64,000 nucleotides of DNA from Virgifigura deserti. Its GTDB lineage: Bacteria; Pseudomonadota; Alphaproteobacteria; Dongiales; Dongiaceae. The stretch is from positions 434,001 through 498,000 of the forward strand of contig QOZR01000001.1 in the NCBI GenBank assembly GCA_003576685.1. The letters are read 5' to 3'. The position numbers were made by a program, and so were the translations under genes. The notes under the pieces are model-generated. The model worked only from the letters and a program-made list of their open reading frames with translations. It was not told the origin of the DNA and made no database searches. Position 1 is the first letter of the stretch, and each line of letters opens with the position of its first letter. Shown here one piece after another: positions 9,438-20,796 of the stretch.

Positions 9438-10615
9438 TGCCCGAAGCGATGATCAAACCGGTGACCTTGAACTTCGGTCCGCAGCATCCGGCGGCTCACG
9501 GAGTGTTGCGCCTGGTCATGGAGATGGACGGGGAGGTGGTGACCCGCCTCGACCCGCATATCGGGCTGCTCCATCGCGGCACCGAAAAGCTGATCGAGCA
9601 TAAGACCTACCTGCAGGCGATTCCCTATTTCGATCGCCTGGATTACGTCTCGCCGATGAACCAGGAGCACGCCTTCGTGCTCGCCGTCGAGAAGCTGCTC
9701 GGGCTTGAGGTCCCGCTGCGCGGGCAGTATATCCGGACTCTGTTCGACGAGATCACCCGAATCCTCAATCATCTGCTGAACATCCCCGCCTACGCGATGG
9801 ACGTCGGCGCAATGACGCCGTTCCTCTGGGCCTTCGAGCAGCGTGAGCTGCTGATGGAGTTCTATGAGAGGGTCAGCGGGGCGCGGCTGCATGCTGCCTA
9901 TTACCGCCCCGGCGGCGTCCACCAGGATCTGCCGGCCGGATTGCTCGACGACATCATGGCCTGGGCGGAGAAGTTTCCGAAGCTGATCGATGACATGGAT
10001 GAGCTGCTGACGGAGAACCGAATCTTCAAGCAGCGGCTGGTGGATATCGGCGTCGTGTCGGCCGAGGACGCGCTCGATTGGGGCTTCACCGGACCGATGC
10101 TGCGCGCCTCCGGAATTCCCTGGGACCTGCGGAAAGCGCAGCCCTACATGGTCTACGACCGAATGAAGTTCGACATTCCGATCGGCAAGAACGGCGACTG
10201 CTACGATCGCTATCTGGTGCGCATGGAAGAGATGCGGCAGAGCCTTCGCATCATCAAGCAGTGTGTCGAGGAGATGCCCGGCGGGCCGGCCACATCCGTC
10301 GAACGGAAGGTCACGCCGCCGCCGCGCGCCGAGATGAAGCGGTCGATGGAGGCGTTGATCCATCACTTCAAGCTTTATACCGAGGGATTCCACGTTCCGG
10401 AGGGCGAGACCTACACGGCGGTCGAGGCGCCGAAGGGCGAGTTCGGCGTCTATCTCGTGTCCGACGGCACGAACAAGCCCTACCGCTGCAAGATCCGGGC
10501 GCCGGGCTTCCCGCATCTACAGGCGATGGATTTCGTCAGCCGCGGCCACATGTTGGCCGATTCGGTCGCCATCCTTGGCTCCATGGACATCGTATTCGGC
10601 GAGATCGATCGATGA
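9437..10615 (+). CDS. nuoD: NADH-quinone oxidoreductase subunit D
   Basis: NuoD is the 49-kDa subunit that, with NuoB and NuoH, forms the ubiquinone-binding cavity of complex I. The 392-residue product starts with the conserved [22 protein letters not shown] (about residues 12-33), followed by [14 protein letters not shown], the hydrogenase-like large-subunit fold, and ends with DIVFGEIDR as usual in this family. The start ATG 9437 overlaps the nuoC stop by one base. The same frame runs open upstream into nuoC, but those residues are not conserved. Confidence 0.96.
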   Translation: MPEAMIKPVTLNFGPQHPAAHGVLRLVMEMDGEVVTRLDPHIGLLHRGTEKLIEHKTYLQAIPYFDRLDYVSPMNQEHAFVLAVEKLLGLEVPLRGQYIRTLFDEITRILNHLLNIPAYAMDVGAMTPFLWAFEQRELLMEFYERVSGARLHAAYYRPGGVHQDLPAGLLDDIMAWAEKFPKLIDDMDELLTENRIFKQRLVDIGVVSAEDALDWGFTGPMLRASGIPWDLRKAQPYMVYDRMKFDIPIGKNGDCYDRYLVRMEEMRQSLRIIKQCVEEMPGGPATSVERKVTPPPRAEMKRSMEALIHHFKLYTEGFHVPEGETYTAVEAPKGEFGVYLVSDGTNKPYRCKIRAPGFPHLQAMDFVSRGHMLADSVAILGSMDIVFGEIDR

Positions 10616-11235
10616 GTGTTTCGAATTCGGACGTTGTCGCGCAGCCCACGAGCTTCGCGTTCAGTCCCGATAACTTGGCGCGCGCCCAGACGATCATCGG
10701 CCATTATCCGGCCGATCGGAAGGCGAGCGCGGTGCTGGGGCTGCTCGACCTCGCGCAGCGTCAGTCGGGCGGCTGGCTGCCGCGCGCGGCGATGGATTAT
10801 GTGGCCGAGCTGCTGGAGATGGCGCCGATCCGCGTCTATGAGGTTGCCACTTTCTACAGCATGTTCAACCTGAAGCCGGTCGGCAAATTCCACATTCAGG
10901 TCTGCCGGACGACGCCCTGCTGGCTGCGCGGATCGGACGATCTGACGCAGAGCTGCAAGAAGAAGCTCGGCATCGGCCTGCACGAGGTGACGGCCGACGG
11001 CATGTTCTCGCTGATTGAGGTCGAGTGCCTGGGTGCTTGCGTCAACGCGCCGATGGTCCAGATCAACGACGACTACTACGAGGATCTCGACCCGGCGCGG
11101 CTCGAGGCGGTTCTCGATGCGCTCGCTCGGGGCGAGAAGCCATCGATCGGGTCGCAGACCGGTCGGCAGGGGTCGGCGCCGGCCAACGGGCAGAAAACCC
11201 ACGCCGCTGAGGGCGGCGGACAGGCGGGAGAGTAG
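10612..11235 (+). CDS. nuoE: NADH-quinone oxidoreductase subunit E (24-kDa, 2Fe-2S)
   Basis: NuoE holds cluster N1a in the NADH dehydrogenase module of complex I. The thioredoxin-like domain has cluster ligands Cys98, Cys103, Cys139 and Cys143 (CRTTPC and CLGAC). The 207-residue product ends with a glycine/alanine/glutamine-rich tail from about residue 180 that looks disordered. ATG 10612 overlaps the nuoD stop as ATGA. The frame is open far upstream inside nuoD; that part is a shadow. Confidence 0.95.
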   Translation: MSVSNSDVVAQPTSFAFSPDNLARAQTIIGHYPADRKASAVLGLLDLAQRQSGGWLPRAAMDYVAELLEMAPIRVYEVATFYSMFNLKPVGKFHIQVCRTTPCWLRGSDDLTQSCKKKLGIGLHEVTADGMFSLIEVECLGACVNAPMVQINDDYYEDLDPARLEAVLDALARGEKPSIGSQTGRQGSAPANGQKTHAAEGGGQAGE

Positions 11236-11237
11236 GG

Positions 11238-12527
11238 ATGCTGCGCGACGAGGATCGCGTTTTCAAGAATCTGTATGGCGTCGAGGACTGGCGGCTGGCC
11301 GGGGCCCGGTCGCGCGGGCACTGGGACAATACCAAGGACCTTCTCGCCCGGGGACGCGACGCCATCATCGACGAGATCAAGAAGTCCGACCTGCGCGGCC
11401 GCGGCGGCGCGGGTTTCCCGACCGGGCTGAAATGGTCCTTCATGCCGAAGCAGTCCGACGGCCGCCCGGCCTATCTCGTGGTCAATGCCGACGAATCGGA
11501 GCCGGGCACCTGCAAGGACCGCGAGATCCTGCGCTTCGACCCGCATATGCTGCTGGAAGGCTGTCTGGTCGCCGGCTTCGCGATGGGCGCCAATGCCTGC
11601 TACATCTATATTCGCGGCGAGTTCTACAACGAGGCCGCCAATATCCAGGTCGCGATCGACGAGGCCTATGAGGCCGGCCTGATCGGAAAGAACGCTTGCG
11701 GCTCCGGCTGGGATTACGACATCCGTCTTCATCGCGGCGCCGGCGCTTATATCTGCGGCGAGGAGACGGCGCTGCTCGAGAGCCTCGAAGGCAAGAAGGG
11801 GCAGCCGCGCCTGAAGCCGCCCTTTCCGGCGGCGGTCGGCCTTTATGGCTGCCCGACCACCATCAATAACGTCGAGACGATCGCGGTCGCGCCGACGATC
11901 CTGCGGCGCGGCGCGGCCTGGTGGAGCGGCATCGGCCGTCCGAAGAACACCGGGACGAAAGTCTTCTGCATATCCGGCCATGTGAACAAGCCTTGCAACG
12001 TCGAGGAAGAGATGGGCATCCCGCTGCGGGAGCTCATCGAGAAGCATGCCGGCGGGGTGCGCGGCGGCTGGGACAATCTGCTGGCGGTCATCCCCGGCGG
12101 ATCGTCGGTGCCGCTTCTGCCGAAATCGATCTGCGACACCGTCCTGATGGATTTCGACAGCCTGCGCGAAGTGAAGTCGGGCCTCGGCACGGCCGGGGTG
12201 ATCGTGATGGACAAATCGACGGACGTCGTCGCTGCGATCGCCCGCCTCGCGCATTTCTACATGCATGAAAGCTGCGGCCAGTGCACGCCTTGCCGCGAAG
12301 GCACCGGCTGGATGTGGCGGGTGATGGAGCGGCTGGTCCGCGGCAACGCGCGGGTCGAGGAGATCGATCTGCTGCTCGATGTCGCGGGGCAGGTCGAGGG
12401 TCACACGATTTGCGCGCTCGGTGACGCCGCGGCCTGGCCGATCCAGGGACTGATCCGCCACTTCCGGCCGGAGATCGAGCGACGGATCCGTGCGCGCGAC
12501 GACCGGACGGCGGCTGCGGCGGAGTAG
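11238..12527 (+). CDS. nuoF: NADH-quinone oxidoreductase subunit F (NADH/FMN binding)
   Basis: NuoF oxidises NADH through FMN and passes electrons to cluster N3. The 429-residue product has the nucleotide/FMN glycine-rich motif [10 protein letters not shown] (residues 54-63), the [15 protein letters not shown] segment, the [13 protein letters not shown] motif, and 4Fe-4S ligands Cys346, Cys349, Cys352 and Cys392. It starts two bases after nuoE and ends nine before nuoG. Confidence 0.96.
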   Translation: MLRDEDRVFKNLYGVEDWRLAGARSRGHWDNTKDLLARGRDAIIDEIKKSDLRGRGGAGFPTGLKWSFMPKQSDGRPAYLVVNADESEPGTCKDREILRFDPHMLLEGCLVAGFAMGANACYIYIRGEFYNEAANIQVAIDEAYEAGLIGKNACGSGWDYDIRLHRGAGAYICGEETALLESLEGKKGQPRLKPPFPAAVGLYGCPTTINNVETIAVAPTILRRGAAWWSGIGRPKNTGTKVFCISGHVNKPCNVEEEMGIPLRELIEKHAGGVRGGWDNLLAVIPGGSSVPLLPKSICDTVLMDFDSLREVKSGLGTAGVIVMDKSTDVVAAIARLAHFYMHESCGQCTPCREGTGWMWRVMERLVRGNARVEEIDLLLDVAGQVEGHTICALGDAAAWPIQGLIRHFRPEIERRIRARDDRTAAAAE

Positions 12528-12536
12528 GAGAGGAAC

Positions 12537-14615
12537 ATGCCAAAGCTGACGATCGACGGGATCGAGGTCGAAGTCGATCCGGGCCTGACGGTACTGCAGG
12601 CCTGCGAGACGATCGGCGTCGAGATTCCGCGCTTCTGCTATCACGAGCGCCTTTCGGTCGCGGGCAATTGTCGCATGTGCCTGGTCGAGATGGAGAAGGC
12701 GCCGAAGCCGATCGCCTCGTGCGCGATGCCGGCAGCCGACGGCATGGTGATCCGGACGAACACGCCGCTGGTGCAGAAGGCGCGCAAGGGCGTGATGGAG
12801 TTCCTGCTGATCAACCATCCGCTCGACTGTCCGATCTGCGATCAGGGCGGCGAGTGCGACCTGCAGGATCAGGCCATGGCCTACGGGTTCGACCGGGGCC
12901 GGTTCCACGAGAACAAGCGCGCGGTGCAGGAGAAATATTTCGGGCCGCTGATCAAGACGATCATGACGCGCTGCATTCACTGCACCCGATGCGTACGCTT
13001 CGCGACCGAGGTCGGCGGCGTCGAGGAGCTCGGGGCCACCGGTCGCGGCGAGCATCTCGAGATCGGCACCTATGTCGAGAAGGCTCTGAACTCCGAGCTG
13101 TCGGGCAACATGATCGACCTCTGCCCGGTCGGCGCGTTGACCTCGAAGCCTTACGCGTTCGTCGCCCGGTCCTGGGAACTGCAGAAGACTGAGTCCATCG
13201 ACGTCCTGGATGCGGTCGGCAGCAATATCCGCGTCGATTCGCGTGGGCGCGAGGTGCTCCGGGTATTGCCTCGCCTGCACGAGCAGGTGAACGAGGAGTG
13301 GATTTCCGACAAGGCCCGCTTCGCCTATGACGGGTTGAAGCGGCAAAGGCTCGATCGGCCCTATCTACGTCGCGACGGCAAGCTGCGGCCGGCGAGTTGG
13401 ACGGAGGCGTTCGCCGCCATCGCCGAGCGGATTCGGGGCGTATCGGGCGACCGGATCGCGGCCATCGCCGGTGACCTCATGGATGTCGAGGCGATGTTCG
13501 CGCTCAAGGAGCTGATGGGTGCGCTTGGATCGCCGCATCTCGATTGCCGGCAGGACGGCGCCAAGATCGATCCGGCGCGGCGGGCCGGCTATCTGTTCAA
13601 CACGACCATTGCCGGTGTCGAGCAGGCCGACGCCTGTCTCCTGATCGGGACCAACCCGCGCCGGGAGGCGCCGCTGATCAATGCCCGCCTCCGCAAGCGC
13701 TATCTGCAGGGCGGGTTGAAGGTCGGCGTGATCGGACCGCAGAGCGATCTGACCTATCGCACCGAGACTCTCGGCGCCGGACCGGAGACGCTGGCGGAGA
13801 TCGCCGATGGCCGCCATCCGTTCGCGGAGGTCCTGAAGCAGGCGAAGCGACCGATGCTGATCCTCGGCATGGGGGCCCTCGCGCGGCCGGACGGAGCGGC
13901 GGTCCTGGCTCTGGCCCGGCGCGTGGCGGAAGCCTGCGGCATGGTCCGCGAGGATTGGAACGGGTTCAATATGCTCCATACCGCGGCCGCGCGGGTCGGC
14001 GGGCTCGAGGTCGGGTTCGTGCCGGAAGCAGGCGGGCGCGACCTGAACGGCATTCTCGACGGAGCGGGGAAGGGCGAGATCGAGGTCGTTTACCTGCTCG
14101 GCGCCGACGAGATCGACACGAGCCGACTCGGAAACGCCTTCGTGATTTATCAGGGGCATCACGGCGATGCCGGCGCCCATCGCGCCGACGTTATCCTGCC
14201 CGGCGCCGCCTATACGGAGAAGAGCGGGACCTACGTCAACACCGAAGGGCGGGTGCAGCAGACCCGCCTGGCGGTCTTCCCGCCGGGCGAGGCGCGCGAG
14301 GACTGGACCATCGTCCGGGCGCTGTCCGACGTGCTCGGCCGCAAGCTGCCTTACGACAACCTGCCGCAACTCCGGCAGCGTCTGTTCGAATTCAATGAGC
14401 GGTTCCAAAGGCTGGACGCGGTCGTGCCAGCGAACTGGGGCGCCTTTGGCGCGAACGGCGCGGTGGACGGTGCTGCCTTCCGGACGCCGATCGAGAATTT
14501 CTACATGACTGATCCGATCAGCCGGGCGTCCGAGACGATGGCGGCCTGCACGCAGATCTATGTCCTTGGCGAACAAGGAGGCGACGAACAGGGGATGACG
14601 GGAACCAATGGGTAA
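12537..14615 (+). CDS. nuoG: NADH-quinone oxidoreductase subunit G
   Basis: NuoG is the large 75-kDa iron-sulfur subunit of the NADH module. The N-terminal 2Fe-2S ferredoxin domain has Cys34, Cys45, Cys48 and Cys62. The next cluster has His94 with Cys98, Cys101 and Cys107 ([14 protein letters not shown]), and a 4Fe-4S cluster uses Cys146, Cys149, Cys152 and Cys196. A molybdopterin-oxidoreductase-like domain without cofactor residues follows (about 210-640). Length 692 is typical of alphaproteobacterial NuoG. AGGAAC just upstream of ATG 12537 serves as ribosome site. Confidence 0.96.
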   Translation: MPKLTIDGIEVEVDPGLTVLQACETIGVEIPRFCYHERLSVAGNCRMCLVEMEKAPKPIASCAMPAADGMVIRTNTPLVQKARKGVMEFLLINHPLDCPICDQGGECDLQDQAMAYGFDRGRFHENKRAVQEKYFGPLIKTIMTRCIHCTRCVRFATEVGGVEELGATGRGEHLEIGTYVEKALNSELSGNMIDLCPVGALTSKPYAFVARSWELQKTESIDVLDAVGSNIRVDSRGREVLRVLPRLHEQVNEEWISDKARFAYDGLKRQRLDRPYLRRDGKLRPASWTEAFAAIAERIRGVSGDRIAAIAGDLMDVEAMFALKELMGALGSPHLDCRQDGAKIDPARRAGYLFNTTIAGVEQADACLLIGTNPRREAPLINARLRKRYLQGGLKVGVIGPQSDLTYRTETLGAGPETLAEIADGRHPFAEVLKQAKRPMLILGMGALARPDGAAVLALARRVAEACGMVREDWNGFNMLHTAAARVGGLEVGFVPEAGGRDLNGILDGAGKGEIEVVYLLGADEIDTSRLGNAFVIYQGHHGDAGAHRADVILPGAAYTEKSGTYVNTEGRVQQTRLAVFPPGEAREDWTIVRALSDVLGRKLPYDNLPQLRQRLFEFNERFQRLDAVVPANWGAFGANGAVDGAAFRTPIENFYMTDPISRASETMAACTQIYVLGEQGGDEQGMTGTNG

Positions 14616-14620
14616 CCCCA

Positions 14621-15637
14621 ATGGATAATTTCTGGGACGGCTTTCTTCTGCCGGCGGGCATCATCGTCGCGCAGATCCTCCTTATCGTGGTTCCGCTGCT
14701 CGTCGCGGTCGCCTATCTGACCTATGCCGAGCGCAAGGTGATCGCCGCGATGCAGATGCGACTCGGCCCGAACGTTGTGGGGCCGTTCGGCCTGCTGCAG
14801 CCGATCGCCGACGGCCTCAAGCTCCTGATGAAGGAGACCATTATCCCGAGCGGGGCGAATCGCATCGTCTTCCTCGCCGCGCCGATGCTGACCTTCATCC
14901 TCAGCCTCGTCGCCTGGGCGGTGATCCCCTTCGACTACGGAATGGTCCTCGCCGACATCAATGTCGGAATCCTGTACCTGTTCGCGATCTCGTCCCTGGG
15001 TGTCTATGGCGTCGTGATGGCGGGATGGGCGAGCAATTCAAAATACCCGTTTCTGGGCGCGCTCCGCTCGGCGGCGCAGATGGTGTCCTACGAGGTCTCG
15101 ATCGGCTTCGTGATGATCACGGTCCTGCTGCTGGTCGGCTCACTGAACCTGTCGGACATCGTTCTGGCGCAGCAGGGCGGCTTCTGGCAGTGGCATTGGC
15201 TGCCGCTGCTGCCGATGTTCGTGATCTTCTTCATTTCGGCGCTGGCCGAGACGAATCGCGCGCCGTTCGATTTGCCGGAAGCCGAGGCCGAACTGGTCGC
15301 CGGCTATTTCTCCGAATATTCGTCGATGTCCTTCGGGCTGTTCTTCCTCGGCGAATACGCGAACATGATCCTGATGAGCGCGTCGACGGTGATTCTCTTC
15401 CTCGGCGGCTGGTTGCCGCCGGTTGATATCGCGCCCTTCACCTGGATCCCCGGGCCGATCTGGTTCTGCCTGAAGATCGCGCTCGTGCTGTTCGGCTTCC
15501 TGTGGGTCCGGGCGACCTTCCCGCGCTATCGCTACGACCAGCTGATGCGGCTCGGTTGGAAGGTGTTCCTGCCGTTCTCGCTGTTCTGGGTCGTTCTGAC
15601 GGCAGGTGTGCTGCTCGCGTTCGATCTGGTTCCGTAA
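14621..15637 (+). CDS. nuoH: NADH-quinone oxidoreductase subunit H
   Basis: NuoH is the membrane subunit that joins the peripheral arm to the proton-pumping arm and contributes to the quinone cavity. The 338-residue product has about eight membrane helices. It carries the motifs [16 protein letters not shown] (about residues 36-51) and [21 protein letters not shown] (about 209-229), both hallmark loops of the family. It begins five bases after nuoG. Confidence 0.96.
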   Translation: MDNFWDGFLLPAGIIVAQILLIVVPLLVAVAYLTYAERKVIAAMQMRLGPNVVGPFGLLQPIADGLKLLMKETIIPSGANRIVFLAAPMLTFILSLVAWAVIPFDYGMVLADINVGILYLFAISSLGVYGVVMAGWASNSKYPFLGALRSAAQMVSYEVSIGFVMITVLLLVGSLNLSDIVLAQQGGFWQWHWLPLLPMFVIFFISALAETNRAPFDLPEAEAELVAGYFSEYSSMSFGLFFLGEYANMILMSASTVILFLGGWLPPVDIAPFTWIPGPIWFCLKIALVLFGFLWVRATFPRYRYDQLMRLGWKVFLPFSLFWVVLTAGVLLAFDLVP

Positions 15638-15707
15638 GGCGGCTTTTCGGCGCAGGCGGGGGCTCGCAACTGGGGCTTGCGCTGATCGTGCCGCCGACTA
15701 TGGTATC

Positions 15708-15731
15708 GCCCGCCGATGGGACTCGGCGGGC
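15708..15731 (+). terminator. Hairpin between nuoH and nuoI (possible attenuator or processing site)
   Basis: GCCCGCCG pairs perfectly with CGGCGGGC around an 8-base loop within the 135-base nuoH-nuoI gap, the largest gap in the operon. No T-run follows; partial termination or mRNA processing is possible, full termination unlikely because nuoI-N must be expressed. Confidence 0.4.
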
Positions 15732-15772
15732 CCGCGTTATAAAGTCCTAGGGCCCAAGGAGGGCATAAGGAT

Positions 15773-16261
15773 ATGGCATTCCTTGATCGTAGTGCGCGCA
15801 GCTTGCTGCTGACAGAGCTGCTGTCCGGCCTGCGCCTTACGTTCAGCTATATGTTCCGGCCGAAGGTCACCTTGAACTATCCGTTCGAGAAGGGGCCGCT
15901 CAGCCCGCGGTTCCGCGGCGAGCATGTGCTGCGCCGCTACCCGAACGGCGAGGAGCGCTGCATCGCCTGCAAGCTGTGCGAGGCGATCTGCCCGGCGCTC
16001 GCCATCACCATCGAGGCCGAGCCGCGCGAAGACGGCAGCCGCCGGACGACGCGCTACGACATCGACATGACGAAATGCATCTATTGCGGCCTGTGTCAGG
16101 AAGCTTGCCCCGTCGACGCGGTCGTCGAGGGGCCGAACTTCGAGTTCGCGACGGAAACCCGCGAAGAGCTCTATTACAACAAGGAAAAACTGCTGGCGAA
16201 CGGCGATCGCTGGGAGCCGGAGATCGCCGCCAATCTGGCGGCGGATGCGCCTTATCGTTGA
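15773..16261 (+). CDS. nuoI: NADH-quinone oxidoreductase subunit I (two 4Fe-4S)
   Basis: NuoI carries clusters N6a and N6b linking NuoG to NuoB in complex I. Two ferredoxin motifs are seen: Cys63, Cys66, Cys69, Cys73 ([12 protein letters not shown]) and Cys102, Cys105, Cys108, Cys112 ([12 protein letters not shown]). Length 162 is normal. A strong ribosome site, AAGGAGGGC, stands 8 bases before ATG 15773, which could help re-initiate translation after the long gap from nuoH. Confidence 0.96.
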   Translation: MAFLDRSARSLLLTELLSGLRLTFSYMFRPKVTLNYPFEKGPLSPRFRGEHVLRRYPNGEERCIACKLCEAICPALAITIEAEPREDGSRRTTRYDIDMTKCIYCGLCQEACPVDAVVEGPNFEFATETREELYYNKEKLLANGDRWEPEIAANLAADAPYR

Positions 16262-16342
16262 GGCGTGTACGCCAAGGGTCGAAAGGATCTCGATGACGAG
16301 AATACTGGTCGCGTTCAGTCGCGTGGGGGCGCGGGGCCGCCG

Positions 16343-16957
16343 ATGATCATACAAGCCCTTGCCTTCTATCTCTTCGCAGGCGTCACGGTGGCAGCCGGCG
16401 TGATGGTGATCGCGGCACGCAATCCCGTGCATTCCGTGCTGTTCCTGATCCTTGCCTTCTTCAACTCGGCCGGGCTGTTCATCCTGCTGGGCGCCGAGTT
16501 CCTGGCGATGATCCTGGTCGTGGTCTATGTCGGAGCGGTCGCGGTGCTGTTCCTGTTCGTGGTCATGATGCTCGACATCAACTTCGTCGAGATGCGCCAC
16601 GGCTTTCTCCAATACCTGCCGGTCGGCGCGCTCGTGGCGATCATTCTCCTGACCGAGCTCGTGCTGCTCTTCGGCGCCTGGGTCGTGACGCCAGTGGCGC
16701 TACAGACGATGCAGCGACCGATCCCGGCGGTCGAGGAGGTCACCAACACCCACGCGCTCGGCCAAGTGCTCTACACCGATTACTTCTATCTGTTCCAGGC
16801 TTCCGGCCTCATTCTGCTGGTCGCCATGATCGGGGCGATCGTTCTGACCCTGCGCCAGCGGGAAGGAGTCCGTCGCCAATCGATTCCGACCCAGCTGGCC
16901 CGCCGCCACGAGGACTCGCTGGAGATCAAGGACGTGCCGACGGGGAGCGGGATCTAA
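16343..16957 (+). CDS. nuoJ: NADH-quinone oxidoreductase subunit J
   Basis: NuoJ is a small membrane-arm subunit; its third helix has the pi-bulge that couples quinone chemistry to proton pumping. The 204-residue product has five predicted membrane helices and the motif [30 protein letters not shown], followed by [19 protein letters not shown] chose ATG 16343 ([11 protein letters not shown]); a GTG at 16265 in the same frame would add 26 polar residues unlike the family. No good ribosome site is seen. The stop overlaps nuoK in TAATG. Confidence 0.94.
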   Translation: MIIQALAFYLFAGVTVAAGVMVIAARNPVHSVLFLILAFFNSAGLFILLGAEFLAMILVVVYVGAVAVLFLFVVMMLDINFVEMRHGFLQYLPVGALVAIILLTELVLLFGAWVVTPVALQTMQRPIPAVEEVTNTHALGQVLYTDYFYLFQASGLILLVAMIGAIVLTLRQREGVRRQSIPTQLARRHEDSLEIKDVPTGSGI

Positions 16958-17268
16958 TGCTTGAGATCGGCCTGGCGCACTATCTGACGGTCGCGGCGAT
17001 TCTGTTTACCCTCGGGATGTTCGGAATCTTCGTCAATCGCCGGAACGTCATCATCATCCTGATGTCGATCGAGCTGATGCTGCTCGCCGTCAACATCAAT
17101 CTGGTTGCCTTCTCGGTCCATCTGAACGACCTCGTCGGACAGGTTTTCGCGATGTTCGTTCTGACCGTAGCCGCGGCCGAAGCGGCGATCGGCCTTGCGA
17201 TCCTGGTGGTCTATTTCCGCAACCGGGGGTCCATCGCCGTCGAAGACATCAACATGATGAAGGGGTAG
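16957..17268 (+). CDS. nuoK: NADH-quinone oxidoreductase subunit K
   Basis: NuoK is an antiporter-related membrane subunit with three helices and conserved buried glutamates used in proton transfer. The 103-residue product shows the helices at about 5-24, 30-53 and 63-87; glutamates are visible in [13 protein letters not shown] and [10 protein letters not shown]. It overlaps nuoJ by one base and precedes nuoL by six. Confidence 0.96.
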   Translation: MLEIGLAHYLTVAAILFTLGMFGIFVNRRNVIIILMSIELMLLAVNINLVAFSVHLNDLVGQVFAMFVLTVAAAEAAIGLAILVVYFRNRGSIAVEDINMMKG

Positions 17269-17274
17269 GGCGGA

Positions 17275-19221
17275 ATGGAAGTCGCGGTTGTTTTTCTGCC
17301 CCTGATCGGCGCGCTCGTCGCCGGCCTTTTCGGCCGCCAGATCGGCGACAAGGGCGCCGTCTTCGTGACTTGCGGCCTGATGCTGCTGTCGATGGTGCTG
17401 GCGATCATCGTGTTCTTCGATGTCGCCATCGGCGGCAATCCCCGGACGACGGAGCTCTTCACCTGGATCGACTCGGGCACGCTTGAAGCGTCCTGGGCGC
17501 TGCGTGTCGACAGTCTGACCGCGGTCATGCTGATCGTCGTCACTGTCGTGTCGGCGCTGGTGCATGTCTATTCGGTCGGCTACATGCACCATGACACGTC
17601 GGTGCCCCGCTTCATGGCCTATCTCAGCCTGTTCACCTTCTCGATGCTGATGCTGGTGACGGCGGACAATTTCGTTCAGATGTTCTTCGGCTGGGAAGGC
17701 GTCGGTCTCTGCTCCTACCTGCTGATCGGCTTCTGGTATGACCGGCCGACGGCAAATGCCGCGGCGATCAAGGCCTTCGTTGTCAACCGTGTCGGCGATT
17801 TCGGGTTCGCCCTCGGCATCATGGCCGTCTTCTTCGTCTTCGGTTCGGTGGAGTTCGACACGGTGTTCGCCGCGACGCCGGGGCAGGTGGACACGGTGAT
17901 CGAATTCCTCGGCATGCGGGTGAACGCGCTCGAGGTGATCTGCATCCTGCTGTTCATCGGCGCCATGGGCAAATCGGCGCAGGTGCCGCTCCATACCTGG
18001 CTGCCCGACGCGATGGAGGGGCCAACACCCGTCTCCGCGCTGATCCATGCGGCGACGATGGTCACGGCCGGGGTCTTCATGGTCTGCCGCCTGTCGCCGA
18101 TGTTCGAGTTTGCGCCGACGGCGCTGACCATCGTGACCGTCGTCGGCGGAGTTACCGCGATCTTCGCCGCCACCGTCGCTATCTGCCAGAACGACATCAA
18201 GCGGGTGATCGCCTATTCGACCTGCAGCCAACTCGGCTACATGTTCTTCGCGGCCGGCGTTTCCGCCTATGGCGCGGCGATGTTTCATCTGTTCACGCAC
18301 GCCTTCTTCAAGGCGCTGCTGTTCCTTTGCGCCGGCTCGGTGATCCACGCCATGTCGGACGAGCAGGACATGCGGCGGATGGGCGGCATCTGGCGGATGA
18401 TTCCGCTGACCTACGGGCTGATGTGGATCGGCAATCTGGCGCTCGCCGGGATCGGTATCCCGGGTGTCTTCGGGTTCGCCGGCTTCTACTCGAAGGACAT
18501 CATTCTCGAGTCGGCCTGGGCGGCCCATAGCGGGGTCGGGCAGTTCGCCTTCTGGATGGGAATCGCGGCTGCGCTGCTGACCGCGTTCTATTCCTGGCGC
18601 CTCCTGCTCTTGACTTTCCATGGCGCGCCCCGGGCGGACGAAAAGGTGATGGCCCATGTCCATGAATCACCCAAGGTGATGACCGTGCCGCTGATGGTCC
18701 TGGCGGCCGGTGCGCTGTTCGCGGGCATCCTGGGATATCCGTATTTCGTCGGTTCCCAGATGGAGGCGTTTTGGGGCGGGTCGATCTTCGTCCTGCCGGA
18801 GAACAATGTGATCGAGGCGGCCCACCATGTGCCCACCTGGGTCGTACTGGCGCCGCTAGTCGTCGGGCTGATCGGCATTGCCTTCGCATATCTGCTTTAC
18901 ATGGCGCGTCCCGACCTGCCGGGTCGGATCGTCGCCCATGCGCGCGGCCTCTACCTGTTCCTTTACAACAAGTGGTACTTCGACGAGCTCTACGACCGGA
19001 TTTTCGTCCGTCCGGCGCAGATGCTCGGCTACGGACTGTGGAAGGGCGGCGACGGCGCGATCATCGACGGCTTCGGTCCGGACGGCGTCGCCTCGGCCTC
19101 GCGTGGGCTGGCCCGGCGGTTCAGCCGCCTGCAGACGGGGTATGTCTATCACTACGCCTTCGCCATGATGGTCGGCGTCGTGATTCTGGTGTCGTGGTAC
19201 GTGTGGGCGCAGGGCGGCTGA
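17275..19221 (+). CDS. nuoL: NADH-quinone oxidoreductase subunit L
   Basis: NuoL is the distal antiporter-like proton pump of complex I with the long lateral helix. The 648-residue product has about 16 membrane segments, the [20 protein letters not shown] motif near residue 139, the H+ channel segment [30 protein letters not shown] near 237, and a C-terminal hydrophobic segment (about 621-645) following the amphipathic lateral helix. It starts six bases after nuoK and ends eight before nuoM. Confidence 0.96.
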   Translation: MEVAVVFLPLIGALVAGLFGRQIGDKGAVFVTCGLMLLSMVLAIIVFFDVAIGGNPRTTELFTWIDSGTLEASWALRVDSLTAVMLIVVTVVSALVHVYSVGYMHHDTSVPRFMAYLSLFTFSMLMLVTADNFVQMFFGWEGVGLCSYLLIGFWYDRPTANAAAIKAFVVNRVGDFGFALGIMAVFFVFGSVEFDTVFAATPGQVDTVIEFLGMRVNALEVICILLFIGAMGKSAQVPLHTWLPDAMEGPTPVSALIHAATMVTAGVFMVCRLSPMFEFAPTALTIVTVVGGVTAIFAATVAICQNDIKRVIAYSTCSQLGYMFFAAGVSAYGAAMFHLFTHAFFKALLFLCAGSVIHAMSDEQDMRRMGGIWRMIPLTYGLMWIGNLALAGIGIPGVFGFAGFYSKDIILESAWAAHSGVGQFAFWMGIAAALLTAFYSWRLLLLTFHGAPRADEKVMAHVHESPKVMTVPLMVLAAGALFAGILGYPYFVGSQMEAFWGGSIFVLPENNVIEAAHHVPTWVVLAPLVVGLIGIAFAYLLYMARPDLPGRIVAHARGLYLFLYNKWYFDELYDRIFVRPAQMLGYGLWKGGDGAIIDGFGPDGVASASRGLARRFSRLQTGYVYHYAFAMMVGVVILVSWYVWAQGG

Positions 19222-19229
19222 GACTGGCG

Positions 19230-20786
19230 ATGAACGATCTTCCGATTCTCTCTCTGGTCACGTTCCTGCCGCTGGTGGGCGCGGCCTTCATTCTGATGAT
19301 CCGCGGTGAGCCGGACATCGTCGCCCGCAACGCGCGGAACGTGGCCCTTTGGACCTCGGTCATCACCTTCGCCCTGTCGCTGGTGCTATGGTTCGGCTTC
19401 GACCGCCACAGCGCGGCGTTCCAGTTCATCGAGCGGATCGAATGGATGCCGGCGTTCGGCATCGCCTATCACATGGGCGTGGACGGCATCTCGGTGATGT
19501 TCGTCCTGCTGTCGACCCTGCTGACGCCGCTCTGTATTCTCGCGAGCTGGGACGCGATCCGCGTCCGCGTCAAAGAGTACATGATCGCCTTCCTGGTACT
19601 CGAGACGCTGATGGTCGGCATGTTCTGTGCCCTCGATTTCATCGTCTTCTATGTCTTCTTCGAGGGGGTTCTGATCCCGATGTTCCTGATCATCGGGGTG
19701 TGGGGCGGGGCGCGCCGCGTCTATGCCGCGTTCAAGTTCTTCCTCTACACGCTGCTCGGCTCGGTACTGATGCTGGTCGCTATCCTGGTGATGTATTTCG
19801 TGGCCGGCACGACCGACATCCCGGCGCTGATGAATTACGGGTTCGCGCCCAGCCTGCAGATTTGGCTATGGCTGGCGCTGTTCGCTTCCTTCGCCGTGAA
19901 GGTTCCGATGTGGCCGGTGCATACCTGGCTGCCCGATGCCCATGTCGAGGCGCCGACGGCGGGCTCGGTAATCCTGGCCGGCGTGCTCCTGAAGATGGGC
20001 GCCTATGGCTTCCTGCGCTTCTCAATCCCCATTCTTCCCGAGGCCTCGGCAACCTTCGCGCCGCTGGTCTACACGCTCAGCATCGTCGCGGTGATCTACA
20101 CCTCGCTGGTGGCGCTGGCGCAGGAGGATATGAAGAAGCTGATCGCTTACTCGTCCATCGCGCATATGGGCTTCGTGACCGCCGGGATCTTCACCGTGAC
20201 CCAGCAGGGTCTGGAGGGCGCGATCTTCCAGTGCCTGAGCCATGGGATCGTGTCCGGCGCCTTGTTCCTGTGCGTCGGCGTCATCTATGATCGCATGCAT
20301 ACGCGCGAGATTGCGCGCTATGGCGGCCTGGTTCACCGGATGCCGGTCTATGCCGCGGTATTCATGCTGTTCACCATGGCCTCGGTCGGCCTTCCGGGGA
20401 CGAGTGGATTCGTCGGCGAGTTTCTGGTCATGATCGGCACGTTCCAGGCCGACACCTGGGTTGCGGCGCTGATCACCACCGGGATCATCCTCGGTGCCGC
20501 CTATATGCTGTGGCTCTATCGCCGAGTGATTCTCGGCAAGATGACGCGCAGCGACCTGATGAACATCCTCGATCTCAGCGGCCGCGAGAAGCTGGTGTTC
20601 GCCCCGCTCGTCGTAATCGTCCTGTGGATGGGGATTTACCCCGTGTCCTTTCTCGAGATCATGAGCCCGTCGGTCGAGCAGATGATCGAGCGCTACCAGG
20701 TCGCGCAGGACAATGCGGGCGATCTGTCGTTCGCCTCGCTTCTTCAGGGGGTGATCGATCCAGTCGCCCTGAGCTCAGAGGAATAG
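19230..20786 (+). CDS. nuoM: NADH-quinone oxidoreductase subunit M
   Basis: NuoM is the second antiporter-like proton-pumping subunit. The 518-residue product begins [18 protein letters not shown] and has about 14 membrane helices. The conserved [28 protein letters not shown] segment lies near residue 228 and the glutamate helix motif [14 protein letters not shown] near 145. ATG 19230 was chosen as the family-like start; the frame is open far upstream inside nuoL but that is coding shadow. Confidence 0.96.
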   Translation: MNDLPILSLVTFLPLVGAAFILMIRGEPDIVARNARNVALWTSVITFALSLVLWFGFDRHSAAFQFIERIEWMPAFGIAYHMGVDGISVMFVLLSTLLTPLCILASWDAIRVRVKEYMIAFLVLETLMVGMFCALDFIVFYVFFEGVLIPMFLIIGVWGGARRVYAAFKFFLYTLLGSVLMLVAILVMYFVAGTTDIPALMNYGFAPSLQIWLWLALFASFAVKVPMWPVHTWLPDAHVEAPTAGSVILAGVLLKMGAYGFLRFSIPILPEASATFAPLVYTLSIVAVIYTSLVALAQEDMKKLIAYSSIAHMGFVTAGIFTVTQQGLEGAIFQCLSHGIVSGALFLCVGVIYDRMHTREIARYGGLVHRMPVYAAVFMLFTMASVGLPGTSGFVGEFLVMIGTFQADTWVAALITTGIILGAAYMLWLYRRVILGKMTRSDLMNILDLSGREKLVFAPLVVIVLWMGIYPVSFLEIMSPSVEQMIERYQVAQDNAGDLSFASLLQGVIDPVALSSEE

Positions 20787-20796
20787 CAGCGCCGCA

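Noticed and set aside
11076..13346. 756-codon open frame on the minus strand across nuoE-nuoF-nuoG
   Set aside because: It is antisense to well-supported complex I genes; long antisense frames are expected in GC-rich coding DNA, and the translation has no recognisable domain.
16954..18663. 569-codon minus-strand frame across nuoK-nuoL
   Set aside because: The translation is very rich in aspartate, histidine, arginine and glutamine, as expected from the complement of membrane-protein codons.
18771..19229. N-terminal extension of NuoM into nuoL
   Set aside because: The frame is open, but the extra residues are a shadow of nuoL, and [18 protein letters not shown] is the family-like start.
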